DNA of 64,000 bases from Clostridium fallax. GTDB lineage: Bacteria > Bacillota > Clostridia > Clostridiales > Clostridiaceae. The translations under genes and the position numbers were made by a program. The notes under the pieces are model-generated. The model saw nothing but the letters and a program-made list of their open reading frames with translations, was not told the DNA's origin and made no database searches. Shown here piece after piece: positions 27,236 to 35,033 of this stretch. The DNA lies in the NCBI RefSeq assembly GCF_900129365.1, contig NZ_FQVM01000012.1, forward strand, positions 1 through 64,000. Reading direction: 5' to 3'. The first letter of the stretch is position 1. The number at the start of each line of letters is the position of its first letter.

Positions 27236-27574
27236 TTAATGATTTATTTTAAAATAATATTTGTTTTTATAATAATATTTAGAAGCTATAAAACCTAAAG
27301 TCATTCCCATTCCTAACATAAACAATTTTTTAGAAAAAGTTTTAGAAGAATGACATTTAGTTTTAGGATAGAAAATATTTTTATCTTTTATATAATCATC
27401 GGATGAATCAAAGTGGTTATTTTCATTATTTGATTCACAACAATTATTAAAAATATCAAAAAAATCATTAGAGTTTAGATTTTTCTTAAAATTTTTTCTA
27501 GTTTCATATCTTCTAAATTTTTTCATAATAGAATCATAATCTTTTTTTAATCTTATTCCAGCATTTCCATTCAT
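27236..27574 (-). CDS. small tail-anchored hypothetical protein, paralog A
   Basis: A 112-residue protein I do not recognise by family. It has a conserved N-terminal block, GIRLKKDYDSIMKKFRRYETR (residues ~6-26), an acidic and Asn-rich middle, and a C-terminal hydrophobic stretch starting KKLFMLGMGMTLGFIAS that could be a membrane anchor. The gene at 27829 on the same strand has the same plan and both motifs, so the two are tandem paralogs. I placed the start at 27574, after GAGGTG; the upstream GTG overlaps that ribosome site. A forespore-type promoter lies just upstream. Confidence 0.72.
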   Translation of the reverse strand: MNGNAGIRLKKDYDSIMKKFRRYETRKNFKKNLNSNDFFDIFNNCCESNNENNHFDSSDDYIKDKNIFYPKTKCHSSKTFSKKLFMLGMGMTLGFIASKYYYKNKYYFKINH

Positions 27575-27591
27575 AAATATCACCTCAATTT

Positions 27592-27620
27592 TAGTATTTC
27601 ATATTCAGTTTTATGTATAC
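27592..27620 (-). promoter_or_regulatory. sigma-G/F-like promoter of paralog A
   Basis: Reading the minus strand, GTATA (27616-27620) is followed by a 17-base spacer and AATACTA (27592-27598). This fits the forespore pattern GHATR-N18-CATWHTA except for the first -10 base and one base of spacing. It suggests forespore expression; unproven. Confidence 0.4.
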
Positions 27621-27783
27621 ATCATATTTATTAAAAGAGAAATAATTAAATATTTGACTATGATAAAATTAAGAATTTAATGAGAGAGATAATTAAGATT
27701 TGGATGTTAAATTTTTAGGTGATAAATATAAATGATATAATAATAAATAAAATTTTTATAGTATAAAAACTTTTAATAAAATA

Positions 27784-27818
27784 AAAAAATTCCTGCAATA
27801 GCTTTGTAGGAATTTTTT
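27784..27818 (-). terminator. terminator of paralog B
   Basis: A stem of about 13 bp around an ATAGCT loop with A-rich left flank, which is the T run when read on the minus strand, ten bases past the stop of the gene at 27829. Confidence 0.78.
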
Positions 27819-27828
27819 ATGAAAAATT

Positions 27829-28119
27829 TTATTTATCTTTTGTTAAAAGATTACTAATTATAACCCCAGTAATTACACCTAAACCAAACATACAAGCCTT
27901 TTTATTAAATTTTATGGATTTAGCTTTTAAAACAAAGGATTTTAATGGACATGATTTTTCTTGTAAATCTTCATCTTCTAAATTTGAAACTGTAAATTCA
28001 TCATCATCTAAATAAAAGTCATTATTATCTTCTTTTGACCTTTTAGTTTCATATTTTCTAAATTTTTTCATAACTTTTCCATATTGCTTATTTAGCTTTA
28101 TTCCTAAATTGTTACTCAT
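27829..28119 (-). CDS. small tail-anchored hypothetical protein, paralog B
   Basis: A 96-residue paralog of the protein encoded at 27236-27574. It shares the N-terminal block GIKLNKQYGKVMKKFRKYET and a hydrophobic C-terminus (KKACMFGLGVITGVIISNLL) followed by a short Lys/Asp tail. The middle is acidic, with DDDE and DEDLQEK runs. It starts at an ATG after AGAGGTG. Orientation of the tail (cytoplasmic head, membrane tail) is inferred from charge. Function unknown; both copies have their own terminators, so they are separately transcribed. Confidence 0.72.
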   Translation of the reverse strand: MSNNLGIKLNKQYGKVMKKFRKYETKRSKEDNNDFYLDDDEFTVSNLEDEDLQEKSCPLKSFVLKAKSIKFNKKACMFGLGVITGVIISNLLTKDK

Positions 28120-28187
28120 AATATCACCTCTTAATAAATTTATAAATTTAGGTAAATAATATATATTAATATATTAATAGCATAAAA

Positions 28188-28234
28188 TAAAAATTCCTAC
28201 AAAAATTTCTAAAAATAAATTGTAGGAATTTTTC
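28188..28234 (-). terminator. terminator of the L25/Ctc gene
   Basis: Inverted repeat 28191-28202 with 28220-28231 and A-rich left flank (T run on the minus strand). Its stem bases resemble those of the terminator at 27784. Confidence 0.75.
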
Positions 28235-28267
28235 TTCTTTAAACAATAAAGAATGATAATTTTAAAA

Positions 28268-28810
28268 CTAAGCTCCTATAACAGCTAAAATAGTTTCAGG
28301 ATCGGTTATTAGTTTTACTCCTTCAGGAAGCTTTATATCTTTGGCTAATATTTTATCATCATAATTTAGAGTACCAACATTAATTTCTATACCTTCTGGT
28401 ATGTTTTCTACTACACCTTCAACCTCAATATCGTTAAAAGAAGTTGTTAAAATTAATCTCTTTAGCTCAAGATTATCACAACCTAAATAAGTTATAGGAA
28501 TACTTAATTTTATAACTTCATTTTTCTTAACATATTGAAAATCTACATGAATTACTTCTCCGGTAATGTTATTCTTTTGAATTTGCTTAATAACGCATGG
28601 AGCCATTTTATGTTTAAATTTTAATTGAATTATTTCACCTTTAGAGGATTTTTTTAATAGTTTATAAAAGTTTCTAGGTTCAACCTTTACAGGAATATTT
28701 TCTTTTAAAAATTCTCCATATACTATACCTGGTATTTCTCCATGTTTTCTTACTTTTTTTCCTGTTTCATTTGATTTTCTTTCTTGTATCTCAACTGCTA
28801 ATTGTGACAT
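28268..28810 (-). CDS. 50S ribosomal protein L25/general stress protein Ctc
   Basis: A 180-residue two-domain L25 (TL5/Ctc type). The N-terminal 5S-rRNA-binding domain (~1-90) has GEIPGIVYGEF and GEVIHVDFQ, and the C-terminal TL5 beta domain (~95-180) has the late PEGVKLITDPETILAVI. It binds 5S rRNA in the large subunit and is stress-linked in Bacillus. The start is placed at 28810, where AGAGGG lies 7 bases upstream; the ATG nine codons earlier has no site. A divergent single-domain homolog is encoded at 29194. Confidence 0.88.
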   Translation of the reverse strand: MSQLAVEIQERKSNETGKKVRKHGEIPGIVYGEFLKENIPVKVEPRNFYKLLKKSSKGEIIQLKFKHKMAPCVIKQIQKNNITGEVIHVDFQYVKKNEVIKLSIPITYLGCDNLELKRLILTTSFNDIEVEGVVENIPEGIEINVGTLNYDDKILAKDIKLPEGVKLITDPETILAVIGA

Positions 28811-29193
28811 ATAAATCCCTCTTTTCTTTAAAATCATTATTTATTTATCCCATAGCATTTAAGATAAACATATACATATTATATTAGTAATTCTTAAATA
28901 AGCTAAGGAATAGAGGCTTTCTCCCACATAATATGCATCATCTCCTTTTATAACTCTTAATACTATTTTAGCTTAAAGAAAAGTAAATTAAAGTGTTTAA
29001 GGGCTTTAAAGGCTAATTTTAACAGTTTGTTTACAATTGACAGAAAATTAATTAAATTCTTTGAATTGAAAAATATAAATGAAAATTATATAAAATATTC
29101 CTATTAATGTATTTAAAAAATAAAAATAAATAAAGAATAAATTTAAAAAATAAAAATATAATGTAATATAAAAATAATCTAAGGAGAGGTAAA
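28811..29193. other. divergent control region between the two L25-type genes, with a long hairpin
   Basis: No protein gene is credible here. The notable element is an imperfect 13-bp helix: 28899-28906 pairs with 28968-28975 and 28909-28913 with 28963-28967, leaving a 2-base bulge and a 49-base interior. On the minus strand it would lie in the 5' leader of the L25/Ctc mRNA, about 90 bases before the start codon. I could not match it to a riboswitch class I know. An extended -10-like TGTTAAAAT on the minus strand near 29020 could start that leader. Confidence 0.45.
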
Positions 29194-29469
29194 ATGAGAA
29201 GTTTAGATGCAAAGTTAAGAGATTTAAAAATAAAAACTAGAAAGTTTAGAAACAAAGGATTATGTACAGGCATGGTTAGAAGATTAGATGGAAATTTTAC
29301 TCCTATATATTTAAAGGGAAATGAAGTGGACAAGTTTCTTAGAAGAAATGGAGATTATGCAAAACTTATTATAAATGTGGAAGGAACTAATATTAATACA
29401 AAAATAGTAGAAGTCCAAAGACATATTATAAATCATAATGCAATAAATTTAGATTTTCATGAAATATAG
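29194..29469 (+). CDS. single-domain L25-like protein
   Basis: A 91-residue protein that aligns over its whole length with the N-terminal, 5S-rRNA-binding domain of L25. Shared features with the Ctc gene next door are the basic start, a GMV/GIV strand, a VDKFLRRNG / FYKLLKKSS helix, and the closing EVQRHIINHNAINLDFHE versus KQIQKNNITGEVIHVDFQ. It lacks the C-terminal TL5 domain. The ribosome site is AAGGAGAGG. The assignment rests on my own alignment. Whether it binds 5S rRNA, competes with Ctc or does something else is unknown. Confidence 0.65.
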   Translation: MRSLDAKLRDLKIKTRKFRNKGLCTGMVRRLDGNFTPIYLKGNEVDKFLRRNGDYAKLIINVEGTNINTKIVEVQRHIINHNAINLDFHEI

Positions 29470-29530
29470 TTCTATTAATTATGAAATGAAGTTTATAAGA
29501 GATTAATAGAAACTATAATTATAAAAAAAT

Positions 29531-29570
29531 AGCTATGAATTTAAAAATTTAAATTCATAGCTTATTAATT
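29531..29570. terminator. bidirectional terminator between convergent genes
   Basis: A perfect 14-bp stem (29531-29544 with 29549-29562) with an A run on the left and T-rich right flank, between the L25-like gene and the glycosyltransferase gene. Confidence 0.75.
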
Positions 29571-29596
29571 TATAAATAAGAAAATTATATTCATTT

Positions 29597-30694
29597 TTAA
29601 TCATAAATAGATAAAATATTTTCATCAGAGGAGGAAATAGGCTTTTCTATCATTGATAAAATCTTTTCTCTATAATCATAATTAGAATAAATTCCTTCTA
29701 TAAAATCTGCTAATATATTAATTTGTGATAAATCACAGTATACAGCGCACTTGTTTAATACTTTAACATTTATTTCTGTTTTATTAACTACAACAATTGC
29801 ACCAGAGTTAATAGCTTCCACAGCTGAAAGAGGATAAGAATTGTATTCATCAAGATCAATTACACACACAGATGATTTATAAAAAATAGGTAAATGAGTT
29901 TGTTTTATTATTCCTAAAAAATTTACTGAGTCTTCTAAATTATAGGATGCAATTAGTTCTTTAATTTTCAAATAATAAGATTCTCTTTTGCCAGATATAT
30001 CACCAATAACTACAAGTTTTAAATCTTTAATTTTTTTCTTACTTTCTTTTAAGATATTAATTACACTATCTAATTTCTTTTTTGAGATTATGCTTCCTAC
30101 ATATAAAATATAAGGATAATCAATATTATAGTGACGTTTAATAAATCCTTTGCAAAATTTATCTTCTTTAGGAACAAAAATCTCACTACATTTTGGATAT
30201 ACTATTTTTATTTTATCTTCTGGAACATTAAAATGTTTTATTAAATCTCTTTTTACAATAGGGGAAATTGCAATTACTTTATCGCTTTTTTCTATAGCAT
30301 AAGGTACCATTTTAGTAAATTTATTAAGGTACTTTTCATCTACATTATCTTTATAAATTATTGGATATAAAGAATGAATTGTAGTTATATATTGACAGCA
30401 TTTATTTTTTGGTATACTAAATCCATCATTAGGTGAATGAAAAATATCTATATTATTAGATTCTATAAATTTTTCAATGGAAGAATAATCATTTGAAAGT
30501 CTATCTAATTTTAATGGAACAAACTTTGTGTTTTCTAACCTATCCCAATAAAAACTTAAGGGAAATCTATCCCATAATATATAAGGATTAATTGTATCTT
30601 TAGAGTTTATAAGAGTTATTATTTCTTTAGAGTAAGAAAAAATATTAGTTCCTGGAAGATTAGAAGCAGCGAAACCATCAATACAAAGTTTCAT
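29597..30694 (-). CDS. GT4-type glycosyltransferase, probably spore-related
   Basis: A 365-residue GT-B glycosyltransferase. The N-terminal acceptor domain starts KLCIDGFAASNLPGTNIFSY, and the donor domain has the PYILYVGSIISKKKLDSVI strand-loop and SYPLSAVEAINSG in place of the usual EGFGLPPLEA. The donor-site Glu is therefore shifted or altered relative to the two better-conserved paralogs at 39751 and 43874. It starts at 30694 after AGGAGG; ten upstream in-frame codons are not used. It follows a possible SPOCS-like gene by 13 bases in one operon. Confidence 0.8.
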   Translation of the reverse strand: MKLCIDGFAASNLPGTNIFSYSKEIITLINSKDTINPYILWDRFPLSFYWDRLENTKFVPLKLDRLSNDYSSIEKFIESNNIDIFHSPNDGFSIPKNKCCQYITTIHSLYPIIYKDNVDEKYLNKFTKMVPYAIEKSDKVIAISPIVKRDLIKHFNVPEDKIKIVYPKCSEIFVPKEDKFCKGFIKRHYNIDYPYILYVGSIISKKKLDSVINILKESKKKIKDLKLVVIGDISGKRESYYLKIKELIASYNLEDSVNFLGIIKQTHLPIFYKSSVCVIDLDEYNSYPLSAVEAINSGAIVVVNKTEINVKVLNKCAVYCDLSQINILADFIEGIYSNYDYREKILSMIEKPISSSDENILSIYD

Positions 30695-30707
30695 AGAAAA
30701 CCTCCTA

Positions 30708-31283
30708 TTATAAAAATTCTTCAAAAAGATCTACATTCTTTAATAATTCATTTTCGCTTTTAGTTGTTATTTTCATTATCTCCTTAGAGACTTTTGTATC
30801 CTCTTGATTTTTATGTATTGGTTTATCTGATATTTTTTTCTTAAATGAACTGTTTTTATCATTTAAGGTAACTAAGTAAGTTAAATTTTCAAAAATAATT
30901 CTTCCAGATAAAGGTTTATATAAAGCATCTACTAAGTTAATATTGTAAGTATCTAATTTAAATTTACTTAATGGTATTTGAAATGAAATTGAAAGCGGTA
31001 AAGAAATACTAAAATTTAATTTTTTATGTTTCTGATCTCGATATTCAATATTATATATTTTATTCCCTTCTATTAATATAATAGTCTTATCTTTTATATA
31101 TATGGAGTTTTCTAGATAAGGTTCTAATGATATAGAAACTTTTACTAGTTTATCTATTGAGTGATATTTTTTATTTATAAAAATATGATTGTTTTCATAG
31201 TTTATGAAAGAAAAATCATAATTAAGTTTATTAATTTTTTCTTGAGAGGATATTCCAATTATTTCAATATCATTTTTAAACAT
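30708..31283 (-). CDS. hypothetical protein, possibly SPOCS (DUF3794)-like
   Basis: A 191-residue protein with no clear catalytic motif. Residues ~45-150 are rich in beta strands and follow the pattern of SPOCS/DUF3794 domains: IILIEGNKIYNIEYRD, then SISLPLSISFQIPL, then SGRIIFENLTYLVTL. These domains occur in SipL and other spore-coat morphogenetic proteins. The C-terminal ~40 residues are charged and probably disordered, ending in NVDLFEEFL. It is first in an operon with a glycosyltransferase. The domain call is my own pattern match. Confidence 0.5.
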   Translation of the reverse strand: MFKNDIEIIGISSQEKINKLNYDFSFINYENNHIFINKKYHSIDKLVKVSISLEPYLENSIYIKDKTIILIEGNKIYNIEYRDQKHKKLNFSISLPLSISFQIPLSKFKLDTYNINLVDALYKPLSGRIIFENLTYLVTLNDKNSSFKKKISDKPIHKNQEDTKVSKEIMKITTKSENELLKNVDLFEEFL

Positions 31284-31413
31284 AATTATACCTCTAAAAC
31301 TACTTGTTACAATTAATATATTGTAAAAATAACTTAAATATGATTATTAAAATATATCATATAAATTAAATATATTATAAAATATTTATGGGAATTTAAA
31401 TTAGGAGGACAAA

Positions 31414-32514
31414 ATGGACAAAATAATATTAGGAATTATAGCCTTTTTCTTTGTAATAGGTGCAATAGACTATATAATAGGAAATAAATTTAATTTAGGA
31501 AATAAGTTTGAAGAGGGGCTTAAAGCCATGGGGCCATTAGCTATAGCCATGGTTGGAATATTTTCAATATCTCCTCTCTTAGCAAAGATACTATCATTTG
31601 TTTTAACTCCTATAGGAATAGCATTAAATTTAGATCCATCAATATTTTCATCTATGATATTAGCAATAGATATGGGTGCTTTTCAGCTCTCACAATCTCT
31701 AGCTTTATCTCCTCAAATGGCTAAGTTTACAGGAGTTATAATTGCATCTACATTAGGAGCTACTATAAGTTTTTCTATTCCCTTAGCTATTGGAATAATT
31801 AAAAAAGATGACCATAATATATTTGCAAAAGGAATTATGTGTGGAATAATTACTATTCCAATAGGAGCATTAGTAGCAGGAATTTTAATGGATATAAACC
31901 TTAATACATTAATGTTAAATCTAATTCCTATAATTCTTATTTCAATTTTATTATCAATAGGGATAATAAAAATTCCAGAAAAGCTTATATTAGGTTTTTC
32001 AATCTTTGGAAAGTTAATTGTGATTTTAAGTATTATAGGACTTATAATTCAAGGTGTTTCATCAATTGTAGGAATTGAAAGCGTTAATGGATTAATGCCT
32101 ATTAATGAATCTTTAGCAGTTGTAGGTAGAATCGCCCTTGTAATGGCAGGTGCTTATCCTATGTTAGAAGTATTAAAAAAGATATTTAAAAAACAATTTG
32201 AAAAAATAGGTAGTGTTGTAGGGCTTGATACTTGTTCTATAGGAGCTTTAATAGGAAGTTTAGCATCAAATATTATAGTTTTTGGTGAATTTTCTTCAAT
32301 GAATGAAAAGGGAAAATTAATATGTACAGCTTTTAGTGTTAGTGGAGCATTTGTATTAGGAGGACAGATGGGATTTGTTTCTTCACAGGCAAAGGATATA
32401 TTAGTTATTTATATAATATCGAAATTTATTTCAGGTATTACAAGCATAATATTAGCCAATTTTTTATTTGAAACAGAAAAAAATAAAGAAAGCTTAACTA
32501 GTAGAATATCTTAA
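31414..32514 (+). CDS. eutH: EutH-family ethanolamine transporter
   Basis: A 366-residue membrane protein with about ten hydrophobic segments. The AIDMGAFQLSQSLAL segment and the closing GEFSSMNEKGKLICTAFSVSGAFVLGGQMGFV region are typical of EutH, the ethanolamine permease-like protein. Ethanolamine lyase, microcompartment and regulator genes are absent from the window, so it stands apart from any eut operon. The ribosome site is AGGAGG. It is monocistronic. Confidence 0.88.
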   Translation: MDKIILGIIAFFFVIGAIDYIIGNKFNLGNKFEEGLKAMGPLAIAMVGIFSISPLLAKILSFVLTPIGIALNLDPSIFSSMILAIDMGAFQLSQSLALSPQMAKFTGVIIASTLGATISFSIPLAIGIIKKDDHNIFAKGIMCGIITIPIGALVAGILMDINLNTLMLNLIPIILISILLSIGIIKIPEKLILGFSIFGKLIVILSIIGLIIQGVSSIVGIESVNGLMPINESLAVVGRIALVMAGAYPMLEVLKKIFKKQFEKIGSVVGLDTCSIGALIGSLASNIIVFGEFSSMNEKGKLICTAFSVSGAFVLGGQMGFVSSQAKDILVIYIISKFISGITSIILANFLFETEKNKESLTSRIS

Positions 32515-32528
32515 TAAAAGAAAATATT

Positions 32529-32578
32529 AAAAACACTATAGAATTTAATTATAATTTAAAGATTCTATAGTGTTTTAG
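32529..32578. terminator. bidirectional terminator between eutH and the ApbE gene
   Basis: A 15-bp stem (32530-32544 with 32561-32575) with A-rich left and T-rich right flanks, between the stops of two convergent genes. Confidence 0.78.
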
Positions 32579-32580
32579 TT

Positions 32581-33633
32581 TTAATTCATAAGTTTAAAAT
32601 CTTCATTTTTAATAACAAAGTTTTCTTTTAAACCACTAGTTATATAAATTTCATTATTTTTAGTTATAAATATTGCATCTATATTTGGCATACTTTCAAC
32701 AAATGATAATCCTTCTTTTAAACCTTTAGAGAAAACAGTAGTTGAAAGAGCATCTCCATCAATTGACTTATCACTTACAATAGTAATCCCAGCTAATTCA
32801 TTTTCATAAGGATAGCCATTAAAAGGACTTAAAATATGATGATATTTTTTGCCATCTTTTTCTATAAATCTTTCATATATTCCTGAGGTAACGACAGACT
32901 TATTAGAAACCTTTATATAGCCAACAATATCTCCACGAGATGCTATAGGATTTTGTATTCCTATTTTCCAGTCAGCGCCATTTGGATTATTTCCTAAGGC
33001 ATATATATTACCACCAAGATCTATTATTGCATCTTTTACACCATGATTAGTTAGAACCTTTGCTATTTCATCAGCAGTATAACCTTTAGCAATACCACCA
33101 AGGTCTATCATCATTCCCTTTCTTTTTAAGAATATTGATTTATCAGATTCGTTTATATCAAGATCTTTATAGCCTACTAAATTTAAATTATTTTTTATTT
33201 CTTCATCAGTAGGAACCTTAGCTTCTGGAAGACCTATACTCCAAAGCTTAACAATAGGACCTATTGTTATATCAAAAGAACCTTCAGATAACTTAGAATA
33301 TTCAAGTCCTTTTTTAGTAATTTGGAAGGTATCGTCTTTTACTTTTATAGGGTTTAATCCAGAAGAGGAATTAACTTTATCAAGTTCTGTTCCATCTTTA
33401 TTAATGCTTACTTCATTTTCGATTTGTTTTACTCTGTCAAAAGCTTCATTTATAACTTTTTCATCTTTTTTATCATATAAGGATACAGTAACTACTGTTC
33501 CCATAAAAAAGTCAGTTTTCTTTAGTGGTTCATTTGTTTTTGCATCTTCTTTTTTATTACAACTTATAAGTGTGGAACTTAATAGTAATATTAGTATTAT
33601 CATTAAAGAAGCAATTTTATTAAGTTTTTTCAT
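32581..33633 (-). CDS. apbE: FAD:protein FMN transferase lipoprotein (ApbE family)
   Basis: A 350-residue ApbE-type lipoprotein. The lipobox LISC places the lipidated Cys at residue 25. The core has FFMGTVVTVSLYD, GIAKGYTADEIAK, DLGGNIYALG and the metal-binding SIDGDALSTTVF. ApbE enzymes attach FMN covalently to a Thr in an SGAT-type motif of target proteins at the outer membrane face, using FAD. A target with this motif is encoded 170 bases upstream on the same strand, so enzyme and substrate are neighbours. It starts at an ATG after GGGAGG. Confidence 0.92.
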   Translation of the reverse strand: MKKLNKIASLMIILILLLSSTLISCNKKEDAKTNEPLKKTDFFMGTVVTVSLYDKKDEKVINEAFDRVKQIENEVSINKDGTELDKVNSSSGLNPIKVKDDTFQITKKGLEYSKLSEGSFDITIGPIVKLWSIGLPEAKVPTDEEIKNNLNLVGYKDLDINESDKSIFLKRKGMMIDLGGIAKGYTADEIAKVLTNHGVKDAIIDLGGNIYALGNNPNGADWKIGIQNPIASRGDIVGYIKVSNKSVVTSGIYERFIEKDGKKYHHILSPFNGYPYENELAGITIVSDKSIDGDALSTTVFSKGLKEGLSFVESMPNIDAIFITKNNEIYITSGLKENFVIKNEDFKLMN

Positions 33634-33762
33634 TTAGTATCCTCCCAAGTAAAATTATTAAAGATTAATAAATTACATTAGTCTATTATATATTAAAAAA
33701 AGGAAAAAATTAATATTAACTTTATAAAAAATAGTATAATAATATTTTTAATATATATAAAT

Positions 33763-33790
33763 AAAACCTTAGGATAACCTAAGGTTTTTA
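33763..33790. terminator. terminator between the FMN-binding lipoprotein gene and apbE
   Basis: A perfect 11-bp stem (33763-33773 with 33778-33788) with T-rich tails on both strands. It ends the FMN-binding lipoprotein transcript, so apbE probably has its own promoter or receives read-through. Confidence 0.78.
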
Positions 33791-33802
33791 TAATAGTATT
33801 TA

Positions 33803-34282
33803 CTATTTATTTAACTCTATAGTAGTTACAGCAGTATCACCTTTTTTAGCATTATCAATAGCTTGTTGAGCTAACTTTTTGAAGTCGTCACTTGAGTGAG
33901 TTGCTCCTGATACAGCTTCAACCTTTGAAACTTCTTGTGTTTTAACTAATTCTTCTGATAAAGTTTTTGAAAATTCAGAAGGAGAAGTACCAGTCTTTGA
34001 TTTCATCATTTCTTCATAGCTTTTATCTTGACTTTTAAGAAGTTTTGAATCTTTTTTATTAACTGAGTCATATTCAGCTTTAACTATTTTTCCATCTTTA
34101 ACTTCGATTTCTGCAAATTGTTTCCAACCTTTATCATCGAAATCTTTAGCTTCTACTTTATAAGTACCGTTTTTAAGTTCTGAACTGTTTGATGAAGCTG
34201 CATCTTTATTACCACAACCACTTAATATAGTTGCAAAAGCTAATGAAGATAGTAATATAACTGATATTAATCTTTTTTTCAT
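33803..34282 (-). CDS. FMN-binding-domain lipoprotein (flavinylation target, PplA-like)
   Basis: A 159-residue lipoprotein with the lipidated Cys at residue 23 (ILSGC), a short Ser/Asn spacer and one FMN-bind domain (~35-150). The flavinylation motif SGATHSS puts FMN on T128. The Listeria electron-transfer lipoprotein PplA has two such domains; this protein has one. It would carry electrons on the outer membrane face. An ApbE gene lies downstream, and genes for two membrane proteins of the same system diverge upstream. The ribosome site AAGGGGG has good spacing. Confidence 0.88.
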   Translation of the reverse strand: MKKRLISVILLSSLAFATILSGCGNKDAASSNSSELKNGTYKVEAKDFDDKGWKQFAEIEVKDGKIVKAEYDSVNKKDSKLLKSQDKSYEEMMKSKTGTSPSEFSKTLSEELVKTQEVSKVEAVSGATHSSDDFKKLAQQAIDNAKKGDTAVTTIELNK

Positions 34283-34636
34283 TTTAATTAATCCCCCTTA
34301 GAAAATTGTTCGATTTAAATAATAAATTATTAAAATTTACAATAAAGTTAATAATTTGTTAACTATCCATTAAAATTATACAATGTTAATAATGTATTAA
34401 GATAATCATATTATTAATACTACATTAAAAAAACTTATTACCATTATTATATAACAATAAAGATAATTTGCATAATATTTTATTTAAATAATTATTTTTT
34501 ATAAATATCTATTAACTATCTATTATTTATATTTAATTATGGACATTAACAAAAAATACATATAAAATTTAAAATAGACTTTCTAAGTTAACATAAAACA
34601 ATTAAATTAATAATTTTAATAAAGTGAGGCAGATAA
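34283..34636. other. divergent control region of the flavin electron-transfer locus
   Basis: No gene is visible in these 354 AT-rich bases. A 17-base palindrome, GTTAA-N7-TTAAC, at 34347-34363 lies about 70 bases before the lipoprotein gene on the minus strand. A similar TTAACTATC phrase occurs at about 34357 and again at 34510. It may be a regulator site for the divergent genes; the regulator is unknown. Confidence 0.4.
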
Positions 34637-35023
34637 ATGTTTAAAAAATGGGATATTATAATTATTATTGCATTACTGGTAATTTCTTTTATTCCAGAAA
34701 TAATCTTTGGATTTGGAATGAAAAAAAATTATAATAGAACCTATGCTGAAATAACAGTGGCAGGAAAGGTTTATAAAAAGATTCCTTTATCAGAGCATAG
34801 AGGAGAAGATATAATTGATATTAAGACTAAGTTTGGATATAACAAAGTTATAGTAAAAGATCAATCTATATCTATAAGCGAATCAGATTGTCCAGATAAA
34901 GTTTGTATGGCACCAGGATACATATCTAAAAGAGGAGATAGCTTGGTATGTCTTCCTCATAGGTTGATGATAGAAATTAAAGGTGATCAAAATGAAGATG
35001 ATGATATAATAAATGCTTATTAG
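34637..35023 (+). CDS. NusG-domain-II membrane protein (EetA-like)
   Basis: A 128-residue protein with an N-terminal membrane segment (~6-24) and an extracellular NusG-domain-II fold. The conserved block SDCPDKVCMAPGYI...LVCLPHRLMIEI, with three Cys, is diagnostic of this family. Proteins of this type, paired with a Gx transporter protein, are named EetA and EetB in the flavin-based extracellular electron transfer loci of Listeria and Enterococcus. The next gene is exactly such a partner, starting 10 bases downstream. The ribosome site is GTGAGG. Confidence 0.82.
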   Translation: MFKKWDIIIIIALLVISFIPEIIFGFGMKKNYNRTYAEITVAGKVYKKIPLSEHRGEDIIDIKTKFGYNKVIVKDQSISISESDCPDKVCMAPGYISKRGDSLVCLPHRLMIEIKGDQNEDDDIINAY

Positions 35024-35033
35024 AGGTGAAAAA

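Noticed and set aside
28920..28960. Twelve-codon leader peptide on the minus strand in the L25/Ctc leader
   Set aside because: GGAG is directly adjacent to the ATG with no spacing and the frame has no features of a regulatory peptide.
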